A stretch of 8,818 nucleotides of DNA, from contig JAMOUY010000206.1 in assembly GCA_027067895.1 (NCBI GenBank), positions 1-8,818 on the forward strand, written 5' to 3'. The position numbers and the translations under genes are program-made. This DNA comes from Acidobacteriota bacterium. Its GTDB lineage: Bacteria; Acidobacteriota; Holophagae; Thermotomaculales; Thermotomaculaceae. Shown one piece after another: positions 1-6,841 of the stretch. Within the stretch, counting starts at the first letter, position 1; every line of letters starts with the position of its first letter. The notes below the pieces were generated by a model, which did not search any database, was not told the origin of the DNA, and was given only the letters and a program-made list of their open reading frames with translations.

Positions 1-1
1 G

Positions 2-1219
2 CATCCCGACTTGGAAGAGGCCTTCACCTCAAACTTTACGGTTATCAGAAGGGACAAAGAGGGCAAACTTGTTGCAATTCCGTATTCCGAAGAATACAAG
101 CCTTTTCTTGAAAAAGCGGCAAAACTCTTAAAAGAGGCGGCGAAAGACTGCGAAAACGACACCGTTAAAAATTACCTTGAAAAAAGGGCTGACGCATTTC
201 TTTCAAACGATTATTTTGAATCGGATATGGCTTGGATGGATATGAAAGACAATGCAATTGAGGTTGTTATAGGGCCTTACGAGGTTTACGAAGACGCTCT
301 TTTCGGATACAAAGCATCTTTTGAATCTTTCGTAACTGTAAAAGACCCGAAAGAAAGCGAAAAACTTAAAACTATCGCAAAATACCTCGTTGATATGGAA
401 AAAAACCTTCCCATTCCCGATATGTACAAAAATTTCAACAGAGGGCTTTCTTCCCCCATTGCCGTGGTTTACGAGGTTTACTGCGGGGGAGACGCAGGCG
501 CGGGAGTTCAGACTACGGCATTCAATTTGCCCAACGACGAAAGGGTAAGGGAAGCAAAAGGCTCAAAAAAAGTGCTTCTTAAAAACGTTGCCGAAGCAAA
601 GTATCAAAAATGCTGGATACCGATAGCAAACACCGTTTTGACAAAAGACACTTTGAAAAACGTTTCTTTCAACGCATACTTTACCCACACCCTTTTGCAC
701 GAAATTTCCCACGGTTTGGGACCGGGAATAATTGTCAAAAACGGAAAAAAGACAACCGTAAACAAGGAATTGAAAGAGTTTTACTCAACAATTGAAGAGG
801 CAAAAGCGGACACTTTGGGCGTTTATAACGGTATTTTCCTTACAAAAAAAGGGGTTTTTCCGGAAGGATTTGACAAAAAATTGATTACAACATTCATAGG
901 CGGAATTTTCCGCTCTATAAGATTCGGAATCAACGAAGCCCACGGCGGCGGAAACATAATCATTTTCAACTATTTGAGAGACATGGGAGTTATCAACTAC
1001 AATCCGGAAGAAGGCAAATTTTCCGTAAATCTTGACAAAGCGGAAGAGGGATTCAAAAGCCTTGCCCACGAATTGCTTATGCTTCAAGCAACCGGGGATT
1101 ACGAGAAAACAAAGCAGTTTGTAAACACCTACAAAGTTGTAAAACCCGAGGTAAAAGAAGCGCTTGAAAAATTAAAAGACGTGCCTGTTGACATTAAACC
1201 GATTTTTCCTCAAATTTAA
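2..1219 (+). CDS. M49 family (dipeptidyl-peptidase III-like) zinc metallopeptidase, 5'-truncated by the window
   Basis: The reading frame is already open at base 2 (His-Pro-Asp then the TTG at 11), so the true start lies upstream; about 406 residues are visible, whereas M49 enzymes usually exceed 500. The zinc-site signatures are direct: His-Glu-Ile-Ser-His (698-712, followed by Gly-Leu-Gly-Pro-Gly) and Glu-Glu-Ala-Lys-Ala-Asp (794-811), the counterpart of the EECRAE motif of DPP III that gives the third zinc ligand. A further conserved-looking Glu-Ala-His-Gly-Gly-Gly-Asn lies near 935-955. Family members remove dipeptides from the N-termini of short peptides; the related domain also occurs fused to a Nudix domain in plants. 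The motif is HEXXH, not the HEXXGH of human and yeast DPP III, so peptidase activity may be weak or altered. It is cytoplasmic or exported: the N-terminus is not visible. It sits 64 bases before the STAS gene, on the same strand. Family call is confident; substrate is not known. Confidence 0.85.
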   Translation, partial: HPDLEEAFTSNFTVIRRDKEGKLVAIPYSEEYKPFLEKAAKLLKEAAKDCENDTVKNYLEKRADAFLSNDYFESDMAWMDMKDNAIEVVIGPYEVYEDALFGYKASFESFVTVKDPKESEKLKTIAKYLVDMEKNLPIPDMYKNFNRGLSSPIAVVYEVYCGGDAGAGVQTTAFNLPNDERVREAKGSKKVLLKNVAEAKYQKCWIPIANTVLTKDTLKNVSFNAYFTHTLLHEISHGLGPGIIVKNGKKTTVNKELKEFYSTIEEAKADTLGVYNGIFLTKKGVFPEGFDKKLITTFIGGIFRSIRFGINEAHGGGNIIIFNYLRDMGVINYNPEEGKFSVNLDKAEEGFKSLAHELLMLQATGDYEKTKQFVNTYKVVKPEVKEALEKLKDVPVDIKPIFPQI

Positions 1220-1241
1220 AGCATGTGAAACATTTTTGAGG
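1208..1241 (+). other. Imperfect inverted repeat spanning the stop of the M49 gene
   Basis: CCTCAAA (1208-1214) can pair with TTTGAGG (1235-1241), and inside it ATGT (1223-1226) can pair with ACAT (1230-1233) across a GAA loop. The left side has an 8-base bulge, the right side one base. The stop codon (1217-1219) lies in the bulge. It is not followed directly by a T-run (AAATTTCGTTTT comes next), so it is a poor intrinsic terminator; it might attenuate or stabilise the mRNA between the two plus-strand genes, or be chance. Confidence 0.25.
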
Positions 1242-1283
1242 AAATTTCGTTTTAATAATTCAGAAAAATAAAAGGAGGTTGAT

Positions 1284-1628
1284 ATGAAAATAAAAACAAG
1301 GGAAGTCGGAGACGTAACAGTTGTTGAGATTGACGGAAAAATAACGATTGGCGAAGGGGACGTGGCTTTAAGAAACACTATTAAAGAGTTGCTTGAAAAA
1401 GGAAGAAAAAAGATTGTTATTGACATGAAAAAGGTAAGTTATATGGATTCTTCCGGCGTGGGCGAACTTGCAAGCGCATATACAACAACGAAAAAGCAGG
1501 GCGGAGAATTGAAACTCGCCAATCTAAACACAAAAGTCCACGATTTGCTTCAACTTACAACTTTGATTTCAATCTTTGAGGTTTACGACAGCACTGCGGA
1601 AGCGTGCGCAAGTTTTGAAGAAAAATAA
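1284..1628 (+). CDS. STAS-domain anti-sigma-factor antagonist (RsbV/SpoIIAA type)
   Basis: This 114-residue protein is a single STAS domain, the usual length for SpoIIAA/RsbV. The N-terminal strands (TREVGDVTVVEIDGKI, residues 5-20) lead to the hallmark loop Tyr-Met-Asp-Ser-Ser-Gly-Val-Gly (53-60). Ser56, the first serine of the pair, aligns with the phosphorylated serine of Bacillus RsbV. The segment Lys-Gln-Gly-Gly-Glu-Leu-Lys-Leu-Ala-Asn-Leu (71-81) is also typical. In the family, the unphosphorylated form binds an RsbW/SpoIIAB-like kinase and so releases its sigma factor or other partner; phosphorylation by that kinase switches it off. It acts in the cytoplasm. The ATG is preceded by a very strong AAAGGAGGT at 1271-1279, which fixes the start. 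It lies 64 bases after the M49 gene, and I see no convincing promoter of its own, so co-transcription is possible. No kinase partner is in the window; the target is unknown. Confidence 0.9.
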   Translation: MKIKTREVGDVTVVEIDGKITIGEGDVALRNTIKELLEKGRKKIVIDMKKVSYMDSSGVGELASAYTTTKKQGGELKLANLNTKVHDLLQLTTLISIFEVYDSTAEACASFEEK

Positions 1629-1640
1629 AAAGAAAATATG

Positions 1641-1669
1641 AAAAGGGGGCTTTACGCCCTCTTTTTTTT
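1641..1669 (+). terminator. Rho-independent terminator after the STAS gene
   Basis: AAAAGGGGGC (1641-1650) pairs with GCCCTCTTTT (1656-1665) over ten base pairs with one G-T wobble, closing a TTTAC loop, and the T-run continues to 1669. It begins 12 bases after the STAS stop. Its last bases overlap the stop codon of the convergent minus-strand gene (1668-1670). On the minus strand the hairpin is followed only by TTTTC, so it may also stop opposing transcription, but less efficiently. Confidence 0.88.
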
Positions 1670-2231
1670 ACCATTTCCAGTCAAAAAAAGGCACATGCCT
1701 GTAATTTATTTTCTCAACAAGTTCATCGTTTTTAAAAGACCCGGGAAAAAACACTTTTTTTAAATCCTCTTCCGTTAACTTGCCCGTTGCCCCCAACTCT
1801 TGATACATCTCTTCCTGATAACCTCTAACAACATAAAAAGCACCAATGTCAAAGAAATCGTAAATTCTTTTTAAAGTTTCAATAGCAATGTACAAATCAA
1901 GGGTTGAAGAAAGAAATCCCTCTTCTTTAATCTTTTTCCAAAAAATATTTTTAATCAAAAAAAGAGCGTAAATTATTTCGCACAAAGGAAATCCTTCTTT
2001 ATACCTTTCCTTGCCGATTTTTACAAAATAGCGGGCAACATCTTTGTGTCCGATTTCTTCTTTCAAATGTTTTACAAGAGTTTCAAAAAAAGTTTTGCTT
2101 CTTGCAACCAACTCACTTTCGTCAAAACCCTTATACCTGTTTAAATACTTGCTTTTCAAAACCTCTTTTGCAAAGGATTTGGTAAAATGCGGAATATGAC
2201 TTTCAATAAAAAGAATAACCTTGTTAATCAT
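1668..2231 (-). CDS. Stand-alone RsbRD-N-terminal-domain-like sensor protein
   Basis: A 187-residue, soluble-looking, largely helical protein. The central stretch resembles the RsbRD N-terminal domain (PF14361): a helix around residues 40-60, then the pattern Gly-Lys-Glu-Arg-Tyr-Lys-Glu-Gly-Phe-Pro-Leu-x-Glu-Ile (about 73-86), which matches the family's 'G..R...G..L.EV' helix start, followed by a long Leu/Ile/Phe-rich helix and a final Tyr-containing helix near 115-145. In that family the domain precedes a STAS domain (stressosome RsbR paralogues) or a histidine kinase, and is thought to sense a signal. Here no STAS or kinase domain follows: after about residue 148 comes only a short tail ending Phe-Phe-Asp-Trp-Lys-Trp. 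It converges on the STAS gene, which hints at a shared partner-switching pathway, but that is inference. The ATG has a G-rich GGGGGG ribosome site at 2237-2242. The domain call comes from pattern memory, not a search; a hypothetical helical protein is the alternative. Confidence 0.6.
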   Translation of the reverse strand: MINKVILFIESHIPHFTKSFAKEVLKSKYLNRYKGFDESELVARSKTFFETLVKHLKEEIGHKDVARYFVKIGKERYKEGFPLCEIIYALFLIKNIFWKKIKEEGFLSSTLDLYIAIETLKRIYDFFDIGAFYVVRGYQEEMYQELGATGKLTEEDLKKVFFPGSFKNDELVEKINYRHVPFFDWKW

Positions 2232-2260
2232 ATTTACCCCCCGTTTTGTTTCTTACTCAA

Positions 2261-2289
2261 AATATAAAAACCAAAAGAATTTTTCGCAA
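2261..2289 (-). promoter_or_regulatory. Sigma-70-type promoter for the RsbRD-N-like gene
   Basis: On the minus strand TTGCGA (2284-2289) is followed after exactly 17 bases by TATATT (2261-2266). These match the -35 and -10 consensus at four and five of six positions. Transcription would begin near 2254, leaving a leader of about 22 bases before the ATG at 2231. The site lies in the 87-base gap after pssA, where no strong terminator is visible. Confidence 0.6.
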
Positions 2290-2318
2290 GAAACCGAAAA
2301 CGAGGGATTTTGGAAAAT

Positions 2319-3059
2319 TTATTGTTGGGAAGGAATTTCCTCTTTTCTTCCTTTTCTGAAAATAAACGGATGAATAAGGTAAAAGGATGTAAACAAAAGC
2401 AAAACGGTTGAAGGGGCAATAATCAATCCGGCAAAAAGAACAATTATAACTATCACAAAAGAATAGGGTTTTTCTTTTTTCATCTTGCTTTTCTTAAAAC
2501 TGTTGTACTTTATTTTGGAAACCATAAGAATTGAAACAAAAATCACCATCATTGAAACAATGTAAGAAAAAATAGGCAACCGAACAGGCTCGGGATACCG
2601 TAAAATAATGGAAATTATAAAGACAGCGGCAATGGGTATGGGAACGCCTATAAAAAAACGGGAATCAACAATATTTTTCTGAATGTTAAACCTTGCAAGC
2701 CTCAACGCACCGCAACTAACGTAAATAAAAGCCGCCGCCCAACCCAACCTTTTCAAGAAAAGGTCAATTTCGGGGGAAGAAAATCCCCAATGAAAAAAAA
2801 TAAAAGCGGGGGCAACACCAAAAGAAACGATATCCACAAGGGAATCCAATTCCGCACCGAATTGGGACTCAGTTCCCATAAGCCTTGCAATCCTGCCGTC
2901 AAGCATATCCATAACTGCGGCAATAAAAATAAGCATACAAGCCCAACTGTACTTTCCCTGCTCTGCAATCAACAAAGCGGAAAAACCGAAAAAAAGATTG
3001 GATATTGTGAACAAACTCGGAAGAATATAGGCTCCCTTTCCGGGGCTTTTTTTTGACAA
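2319..3059 (-). CDS. pssA: CDP-diacylglycerol--serine O-phosphatidyltransferase
   Basis: A 246-residue integral membrane enzyme that joins CDP-diacylglycerol and L-serine to give phosphatidylserine and CMP, the first committed step to phosphatidylethanolamine. The complete CDP-alcohol phosphatidyltransferase signature is present: Asp51-x2-Asp54-Gly55-x2-Ala58-Arg59-x8-Gly68-x3-Asp72-x3-Asp76; its aspartates bind the metal and CDP. The N-terminal Leu-Pro-Ser-Leu-Phe-Thr-Ile-Ser-Asn-Leu (12-21) and 'Phe-Gly-Val-Ala-Pro-Ala' (80-85) are typical of PssA rather than PgsA. Hydrophobic segments cover about 15-33, 38-52, 75-90, 97-115, 135-153, 160-180 and 200-230, with a charged tail. The length fits the longer bacterial PssA class. 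The start is TTG at 3057-3059: an AAGGAG site (3066-3071) lies six bases upstream, and no nearby ATG fits. It follows ydcH by 28 bases and probably shares its promoter. No decarboxylase gene (psd), often its neighbour, is in the window. Confidence 0.93.
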   Translation of the reverse strand: MSKKSPGKGAYILPSLFTISNLFFGFSALLIAEQGKYSWACMLIFIAAVMDMLDGRIARLMGTESQFGAELDSLVDIVSFGVAPAFIFFHWGFSSPEIDLFLKRLGWAAAFIYVSCGALRLARFNIQKNIVDSRFFIGVPIPIAAVFIISIILRYPEPVRLPIFSYIVSMMVIFVSILMVSKIKYNSFKKSKMKKEKPYSFVIVIIVLFAGLIIAPSTVLLLFTSFYLIHPFIFRKGRKEEIPSQQ

Positions 3060-3065
3060 ATTTTA

Positions 3066-3071
3066 CTCCTT
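3066..3071 (-). promoter_or_regulatory. Ribosome binding site that fixes the TTG start of pssA
   Basis: The minus strand reads AAGGAG here, six bases ahead of the TTG at 3057-3059. There is no ATG or GTG at suitable spacing, so this site is the main reason for accepting TTG as the initiator. Confidence 0.7.
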
Positions 3072-3087
3072 CAAAACTTAAAATGTT

Positions 3088-3324
3088 TTATTCGGACAGA
3101 GTTTTTTTAAACTCCCTAATCATTTGGTACATTTTATCTTTAAGAATAAGTTTCTGTTTTTTTATGTTATGAAGTTCCAATTCTTCTTCGTTGGAAAGCC
3201 TGCTCTTTTTCAACAATTCTTGGAGTCTTGCTTCAAAAGATGCATGTTTGTCTTTTAATTCTTTAAACTGATTGTTTTCATTGTAAAGTTTCTTTTTGAT
3301 TTGTTCTTCGTTTAACTTAATCAT
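3088..3324 (-). CDS. YdcH-like small coiled-coil protein (DUF465)
   Basis: A 78-residue, highly charged, all-helical protein with no membrane segment or cysteine. The pattern matches DUF465/YdcH (PF04325): a first helix with Phe-Lys-Glu-Leu-Lys-Asp-Lys-His-Ala (20-28), a short turn rich in Leu/Ser/Asn/Glu (about 42-48), and the signature Ile-Lys-Lys-Gln-Lys-Leu-Ile-Leu-Lys-Asp (54-63), equivalent to the family's 'LKK.KL.LKD'. The family forms antiparallel helical hairpins; its function is not established. The ATG has a strong GGAGG four bases upstream. The gene directly follows a good promoter and precedes pssA by 28 bases, so the two are probably co-transcribed. Confidence 0.78.
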   Translation of the reverse strand: MIKLNEEQIKKKLYNENNQFKELKDKHASFEARLQELLKKSRLSNEEELELHNIKKQKLILKDKMYQMIREFKKTLSE

Positions 3325-3353
3325 ATTACCTCCATCTTTATTGTTATACTAAA

Positions 3354-3382
3354 AATATAGCAATTTTACTCATTTTTTTCAA
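3354..3382 (-). promoter_or_regulatory. Sigma-70-type promoter for ydcH-pssA
   Basis: On the minus strand TTGAAA (3377-3382) and TATATT (3354-3359) are separated by exactly 17 bases. The predicted start near 3347 gives a leader of about 22 bases. It lies wholly in the 63-base gap after glgP; the -35 box begins five bases past the glgP stop. No terminator separates it from glgP, so read-through from the upstream operon could add to its output. Confidence 0.68.
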
Positions 3383-3387
3383 TGTTT

Positions 3388-5937
3388 TTAATCGTCCCAT
3401 TTTATATAACTTAGCGACAAAGATTTTTCAAGGCTAAGATTTACCGGCCTGATTCTAAACCTTAACCCGAATCTTCCCGTCTGCTCAACAAAAATTTCTC
3501 CGGAAAATTCATAAACGGAATTTTCAATATGCTTAATTTTTTCAAGTTTTACGACAGAAAAATCAACCATTTTTCCGCTTGCGTCAAGTTTTCCGTAATA
3601 TGCCTCAACCACAACGTCTTCCGGTTTCAGCCAAGCAAGGTCAACCAAAACACTGCAACCTAACGGCGTTTTAATCGGGCTTTCCCTATCTCCCAAAAAT
3701 TTGCTTTCCAAAATCTTTACGCTATGCCAATTTGAATCAACTTTTCTTTTCCACTCCAAAAGATTTCTCAAACCTTCAAAATTGTTTTCCCCCAAATTAA
3801 AGTTATGAGACGCGCCCTTCAAGTAAAACTTTTCCATGTAATCTTCAACCATTCTGTGGGTGTTGAAAAATCCGCATATTGTTTGCAAATTGTTTTTCAT
3901 TCTTTCAACCCACTCACGAGGAAGTTTGTCGTCTCCCCTTGCGTAGAAAAGAGGAACAATTTCCTTTTCAAGCAAATCGTAAATCGCCCTGCTTTCAATT
4001 TCGTCCTGATATTCCAAATCATCGTATTCCTCTCCGCTTCCGATAGCCCAGCCGTTTTCGCCGTTGTAAGCCTCGTCCCACCAGCCGTCCAATACGCTTA
4101 AATTCAAGCCTGCGTTTGCGGAAGCCTTCATTCCGCTTGTGCCCGAGGCTTCAAGAGGCCTTCTCGGATTGTTAAGCCATAAATCAACGCCCTGCACAAG
4201 GTATCTTGCAACGTTTATATCGTAATCCTCAACAAAAACAACTTTTTTTCTAAACCTCTCCTCCCTCGCAATCTGCACAATTTTTTTAATAATTTCCTTG
4301 CCTTCCATATCCCTCGGATGCGCCTTTCCCGCAATAATAATCTGTACAGGCCTTTCAGGGTTATTCAAGATTTTGTCAAGCCTGTCCGGGTCTTTGAAAA
4401 TCAAGTAAGCCCTTTTGTATGCGGCAAACCTTCTTGCAAAACCTATTGTCAAAGCCTCGGGGTCAAGCACCTGTTTGGCTTTCATAATTTCGCTCTGCCT
4501 TGCCCCCTTCTTTTTAAGGCAATTAACAAGCCTTCTTCTTACAAAAGCAACAAGCCTTTCCCTTCTTCTCTCGTGAGTTCTCCACAACTCCTCGTCGGGA
4601 ATGTCAAGCGCCCTTTCCCATATCTTTTCATTATCCGGGTCTTCGCTCCACTGAGGGCCCAAATACCTTGAATAAAGTGTTGCCATATCAAGGGAAATCC
4701 AAGAGGGAATGTGAACGCCGTTTGTTATGTGTTTTATAGGCACTTCCTCAACGTCAATGTGCGGATATAAGCCTTTCCACATTTTTCTTGAAACCTTGCC
4801 GTGAAGTCTGCTTACCCCGTTTGCAAAAGCGGAATTTTTCAAAGCAAGGACAGTCATGCAGAAACCTTCGTTTGAATCCATGGGATTTACCCTTCCGAAA
4901 GACAGAAACTGCTCCATAGAAAGCCCCAATTCTCCCGCATAAACGGAAAAATACTTTGCTATTAAATCGGGGGGAAAAACGTCGTTTCCGGCAGGCACGG
5001 GCGTGTGGGTTGTAAAAACCGTTGTATGCTGAACAAAGAGTTTTGCCTCATCAAAGGTTAATCCGTGTTTTTCAACAAGTATTCTTATTCTTTCAAATGT
5101 CGCAAAGGCCGAATGTCCTTCGTTTAAATGATAAACCGCAGGCTTAATTCCCAAAGCGTCCAAAACCCTCACTCCGCCGATTCCGAGAATTATTTCCTGC
5201 TGAATTCTGTGCTCTATGTCTCCGCCGTAAAGTTGGTCGGTTATTTTTCTGTCCTCTTCCGAATTCATCTGATTGTTTGTATCAAGCATGTAAACGGAAA
5301 CTCTTCCAACTTCAAGTTTCCACACCCTGACGTAAACGTTTCTCTCTCCGACTTTAACAGCAACCGTTAGGGGATTTCCGTCGCCGTTTTTGACAAGTTT
5401 CATAGGCATGTTGTGAAAGTCGTTTTCGGGATATGTTTCCTGCTGCCAGCCGTCGGGGGTTAAATACTGCCTGAAATATCCCTGCTGATACATCAATCCC
5501 ACTCCGATTAATGGAATATTCAAATCGGAAGATGATTTCAAATGGTCTCCGGCCAAAACTCCCAATCCGCCCGAATAGTTTGGAATTGAATCGTTTATTC
5601 CGAATTCCGCCGAAAAGTATGCAATTTTGAAGTCTCTGTTCACCCCTAACGAGTATTGAAAAAAGTTTTTGTTTTCAACATACCTTTTAAAATCGTTGTA
5701 AACCTTTTCAAGGAAAAGCATAAAACCTTCGTCGTGCACCAACTCGTTTAGCCTTTCCTGACTAAGTTTTCCAAGCATTAAAACCGGATTATGGTTGCAA
5801 CTTTCCCACAACTTTCTGTCAACTCTCATAAAAAGGGTTATTGCGTCCGGATTCCACACATGCCACAGATTATAGGCAATTTCCTTCAAAGGATTTAACT
5901 CCGGGGGAATATTGGGAACAATGTTAAAGGTTTTCAT
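3388..5937 (-). CDS. glgP: Alpha-glucan phosphorylase, GT35, short bacterial type
   Basis: An 849-residue cytoplasmic enzyme that splits terminal alpha-1,4-linked glucose from glycogen or maltodextrin with phosphate, giving glucose-1-phosphate. The N-terminal region (about 5-125; Pro-Pro-Glu-Leu-Asn-Pro-Leu, then Asn-Leu-Trp-x3-Asn-Pro) matches the DUF3417 domain that marks the 'more_P_ylases' subgroup (TIGR02094) found in Thermus, Thermotoga and many bacteria, not the classical E. coli/muscle subgroup. Next come Asn-Tyr-Ser-Gly-Gly-Leu-Gly (120-126) and the catalytic core. The pyridoxal-phosphate lysine is Lys604 in Gly-Thr-Ser-Gly-Met-Lys-Ala-Ser, followed by Asn-Leu-Ser-Val-Leu-Asp-Gly-Trp-Trp. 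A C-terminal beta-rich region of about 120 residues (from about 725) is usual for the subgroup. Classical allosteric AMP sites are not expected here. The ATG has AAGGAG at six bases; the gap to nadK is only ten bases, so it is the last gene of the acd-tlyA-nadK-glgP operon. No other glycogen gene is in view. Confidence 0.95.
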   Translation of the reverse strand: MKTFNIVPNIPPELNPLKEIAYNLWHVWNPDAITLFMRVDRKLWESCNHNPVLMLGKLSQERLNELVHDEGFMLFLEKVYNDFKRYVENKNFFQYSLGVNRDFKIAYFSAEFGINDSIPNYSGGLGVLAGDHLKSSSDLNIPLIGVGLMYQQGYFRQYLTPDGWQQETYPENDFHNMPMKLVKNGDGNPLTVAVKVGERNVYVRVWKLEVGRVSVYMLDTNNQMNSEEDRKITDQLYGGDIEHRIQQEIILGIGGVRVLDALGIKPAVYHLNEGHSAFATFERIRILVEKHGLTFDEAKLFVQHTTVFTTHTPVPAGNDVFPPDLIAKYFSVYAGELGLSMEQFLSFGRVNPMDSNEGFCMTVLALKNSAFANGVSRLHGKVSRKMWKGLYPHIDVEEVPIKHITNGVHIPSWISLDMATLYSRYLGPQWSEDPDNEKIWERALDIPDEELWRTHERRRERLVAFVRRRLVNCLKKKGARQSEIMKAKQVLDPEALTIGFARRFAAYKRAYLIFKDPDRLDKILNNPERPVQIIIAGKAHPRDMEGKEIIKKIVQIAREERFRKKVVFVEDYDINVARYLVQGVDLWLNNPRRPLEASGTSGMKASANAGLNLSVLDGWWDEAYNGENGWAIGSGEEYDDLEYQDEIESRAIYDLLEKEIVPLFYARGDDKLPREWVERMKNNLQTICGFFNTHRMVEDYMEKFYLKGASHNFNLGENNFEGLRNLLEWKRKVDSNWHSVKILESKFLGDRESPIKTPLGCSVLVDLAWLKPEDVVVEAYYGKLDASGKMVDFSVVKLEKIKHIENSVYEFSGEIFVEQTGRFGLRFRIRPVNLSLEKSLSLSYIKWDD

Positions 5938-5947
5938 AATTCACTCC

Positions 5948-6841
5948 TTACCTTTCTCCCCATTTCAGTTTTTCTTTTAAAACCTCAAAGTAATTTTTTA
6001 GTTTAGGATTGACCAAAATAGCCTTTCTCTCCGATTTTTTCACCTTTAAAACATATTGAGACGAGAATTTATATCCCCTCTGTCCGTCAAAGGTTATAAA
6101 AATATCCGTATGCAGTTTGTTTAAGGTTATCTCTATCTCGGAATTTGAACAAATGATAATAGGCCTGTTTGTTAAAGAATGCGGACAAATCGGCGTAATC
6201 ACAAGCACGTTTGTTGACGGAAAGATTATGGGGCCCCCTGCGGCAAGGGAATATGCCGTTGAGCCTGTCGGAGTTGAAATAATCAATCCGTCGGATTTGT
6301 AATCGGACACAAAATTTCCGTCAATCATAAGTTTCAAATCCATAATTCTTGCAAGCGCAGCCTTGTTGACAACAACGTCGTTTAAAACATGCTCTTCAAC
6401 AATCACTCTGCCTTTTTCGTCGTAAATCTCCCCTTTGAGCATAAGCCTTTCGTCAACAACAAATTTTCCCTTTAAAGTATTGACAAGCGCTTCTTCAAAC
6501 TCTTCAACCTGCACCATTGTAAGGAAACCCAAACTTCCCAAATTCACGCCTAAAATGGGAATTTTCTTTCCTTCAAGAAGCCTGACGGAAGACAAAAGCG
6601 TGCCGTCTCCCCCCAAAACAATCAACAAATCTATCTCTTCTATAAACTCATTTTTTTCTTTTTTCACGAAAAAATCGCTTAAAGAATTATTTACCACCAC
6701 GGAAGAAGGAAAATCCTCAATAATCAAAGCGTGCTGAATTCCGAATCTCTGCAAAATCTTTTCAAGGGAAAACAAAACCTTTTCAAGGGTTTTTAAATCA
6801 GCCTTAGGCTTGAAAACAACCCCTATTTTTTCAAATTTCAT
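5948..6841 (-). CDS. nadK: NAD kinase (ATP/polyphosphate-NAD kinase)
   Basis: Phosphorylates NAD to NADP in the cytoplasm, the sole route to NADP in most bacteria. All family motifs are present, counting from the ATG at 6841 (297 residues): Gly-Gly-Asp-Gly-Thr (77-81, Asp79 catalytic), Gly-Ser-Leu-Gly-Phe-Leu (about 102-107), Leu-Asn-Asp (153-155), Ser-Thr-Pro-Thr-Gly-Ser-Thr-Ala-Tyr-Ser-Leu (189-199), Gly-Gly-Pro (202-204) and Asp-Gly-Gln (252-254). The length matches typical bacterial NadK. A TTG three codons earlier (6848-6850) would add Met-Phe-Thr, but it abuts the ribosome site; the ATG lies nine bases from AGAAGAGG and is preferred. The gene overlaps the end of tlyA by 11 bases, so translation is probably coupled. 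tlyA-nadK adjacency is common across bacteria. It precedes glgP by ten bases. Confidence 0.95.
   Translation of the reverse strand: MKFEKIGVVFKPKADLKTLEKVLFSLEKILQRFGIQHALIIEDFPSSVVVNNSLSDFFVKKEKNEFIEEIDLLIVLGGDGTLLSSVRLLEGKKIPILGVNLGSLGFLTMVQVEEFEEALVNTLKGKFVVDERLMLKGEIYDEKGRVIVEEHVLNDVVVNKAALARIMDLKLMIDGNFVSDYKSDGLIISTPTGSTAYSLAAGGPIIFPSTNVLVITPICPHSLTNRPIIICSNSEIEITLNKLHTDIFITFDGQRGYKFSSQYVLKVKKSERKAILVNPKLKNYFEVLKEKLKWGER

Noticed and set aside
1225..1264. Possible promoter for the STAS gene (TTGAGG at 1236-1241, TAATAAT at 1253-1259)
   Set aside because: The two boxes are only 11 bases apart; at 17 bases the -10 would be TTCAGA, which is poor. No acceptable pair was found.
2234..2419. 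Minus-strand 61-codon frame overlapping the end of pssA
   Set aside because: It lies in another frame of pssA and runs through the promoter region of the next gene; the product is unlike any known small protein.
3031..3054. Plus-strand hairpin GCTCC/GGGGC followed by T8, resembling a rho-independent terminator
   Set aside because: The stem is only five base pairs with a wobble, it lies inside the start of pssA on the opposite strand, and no plus-strand gene precedes it. The T8 is explained by the Lys codons of PssA.
4318..4671. Plus-strand open frame of 117 codons
   Set aside because: It is antisense to the catalytic region of glgP and has no independent coding evidence.
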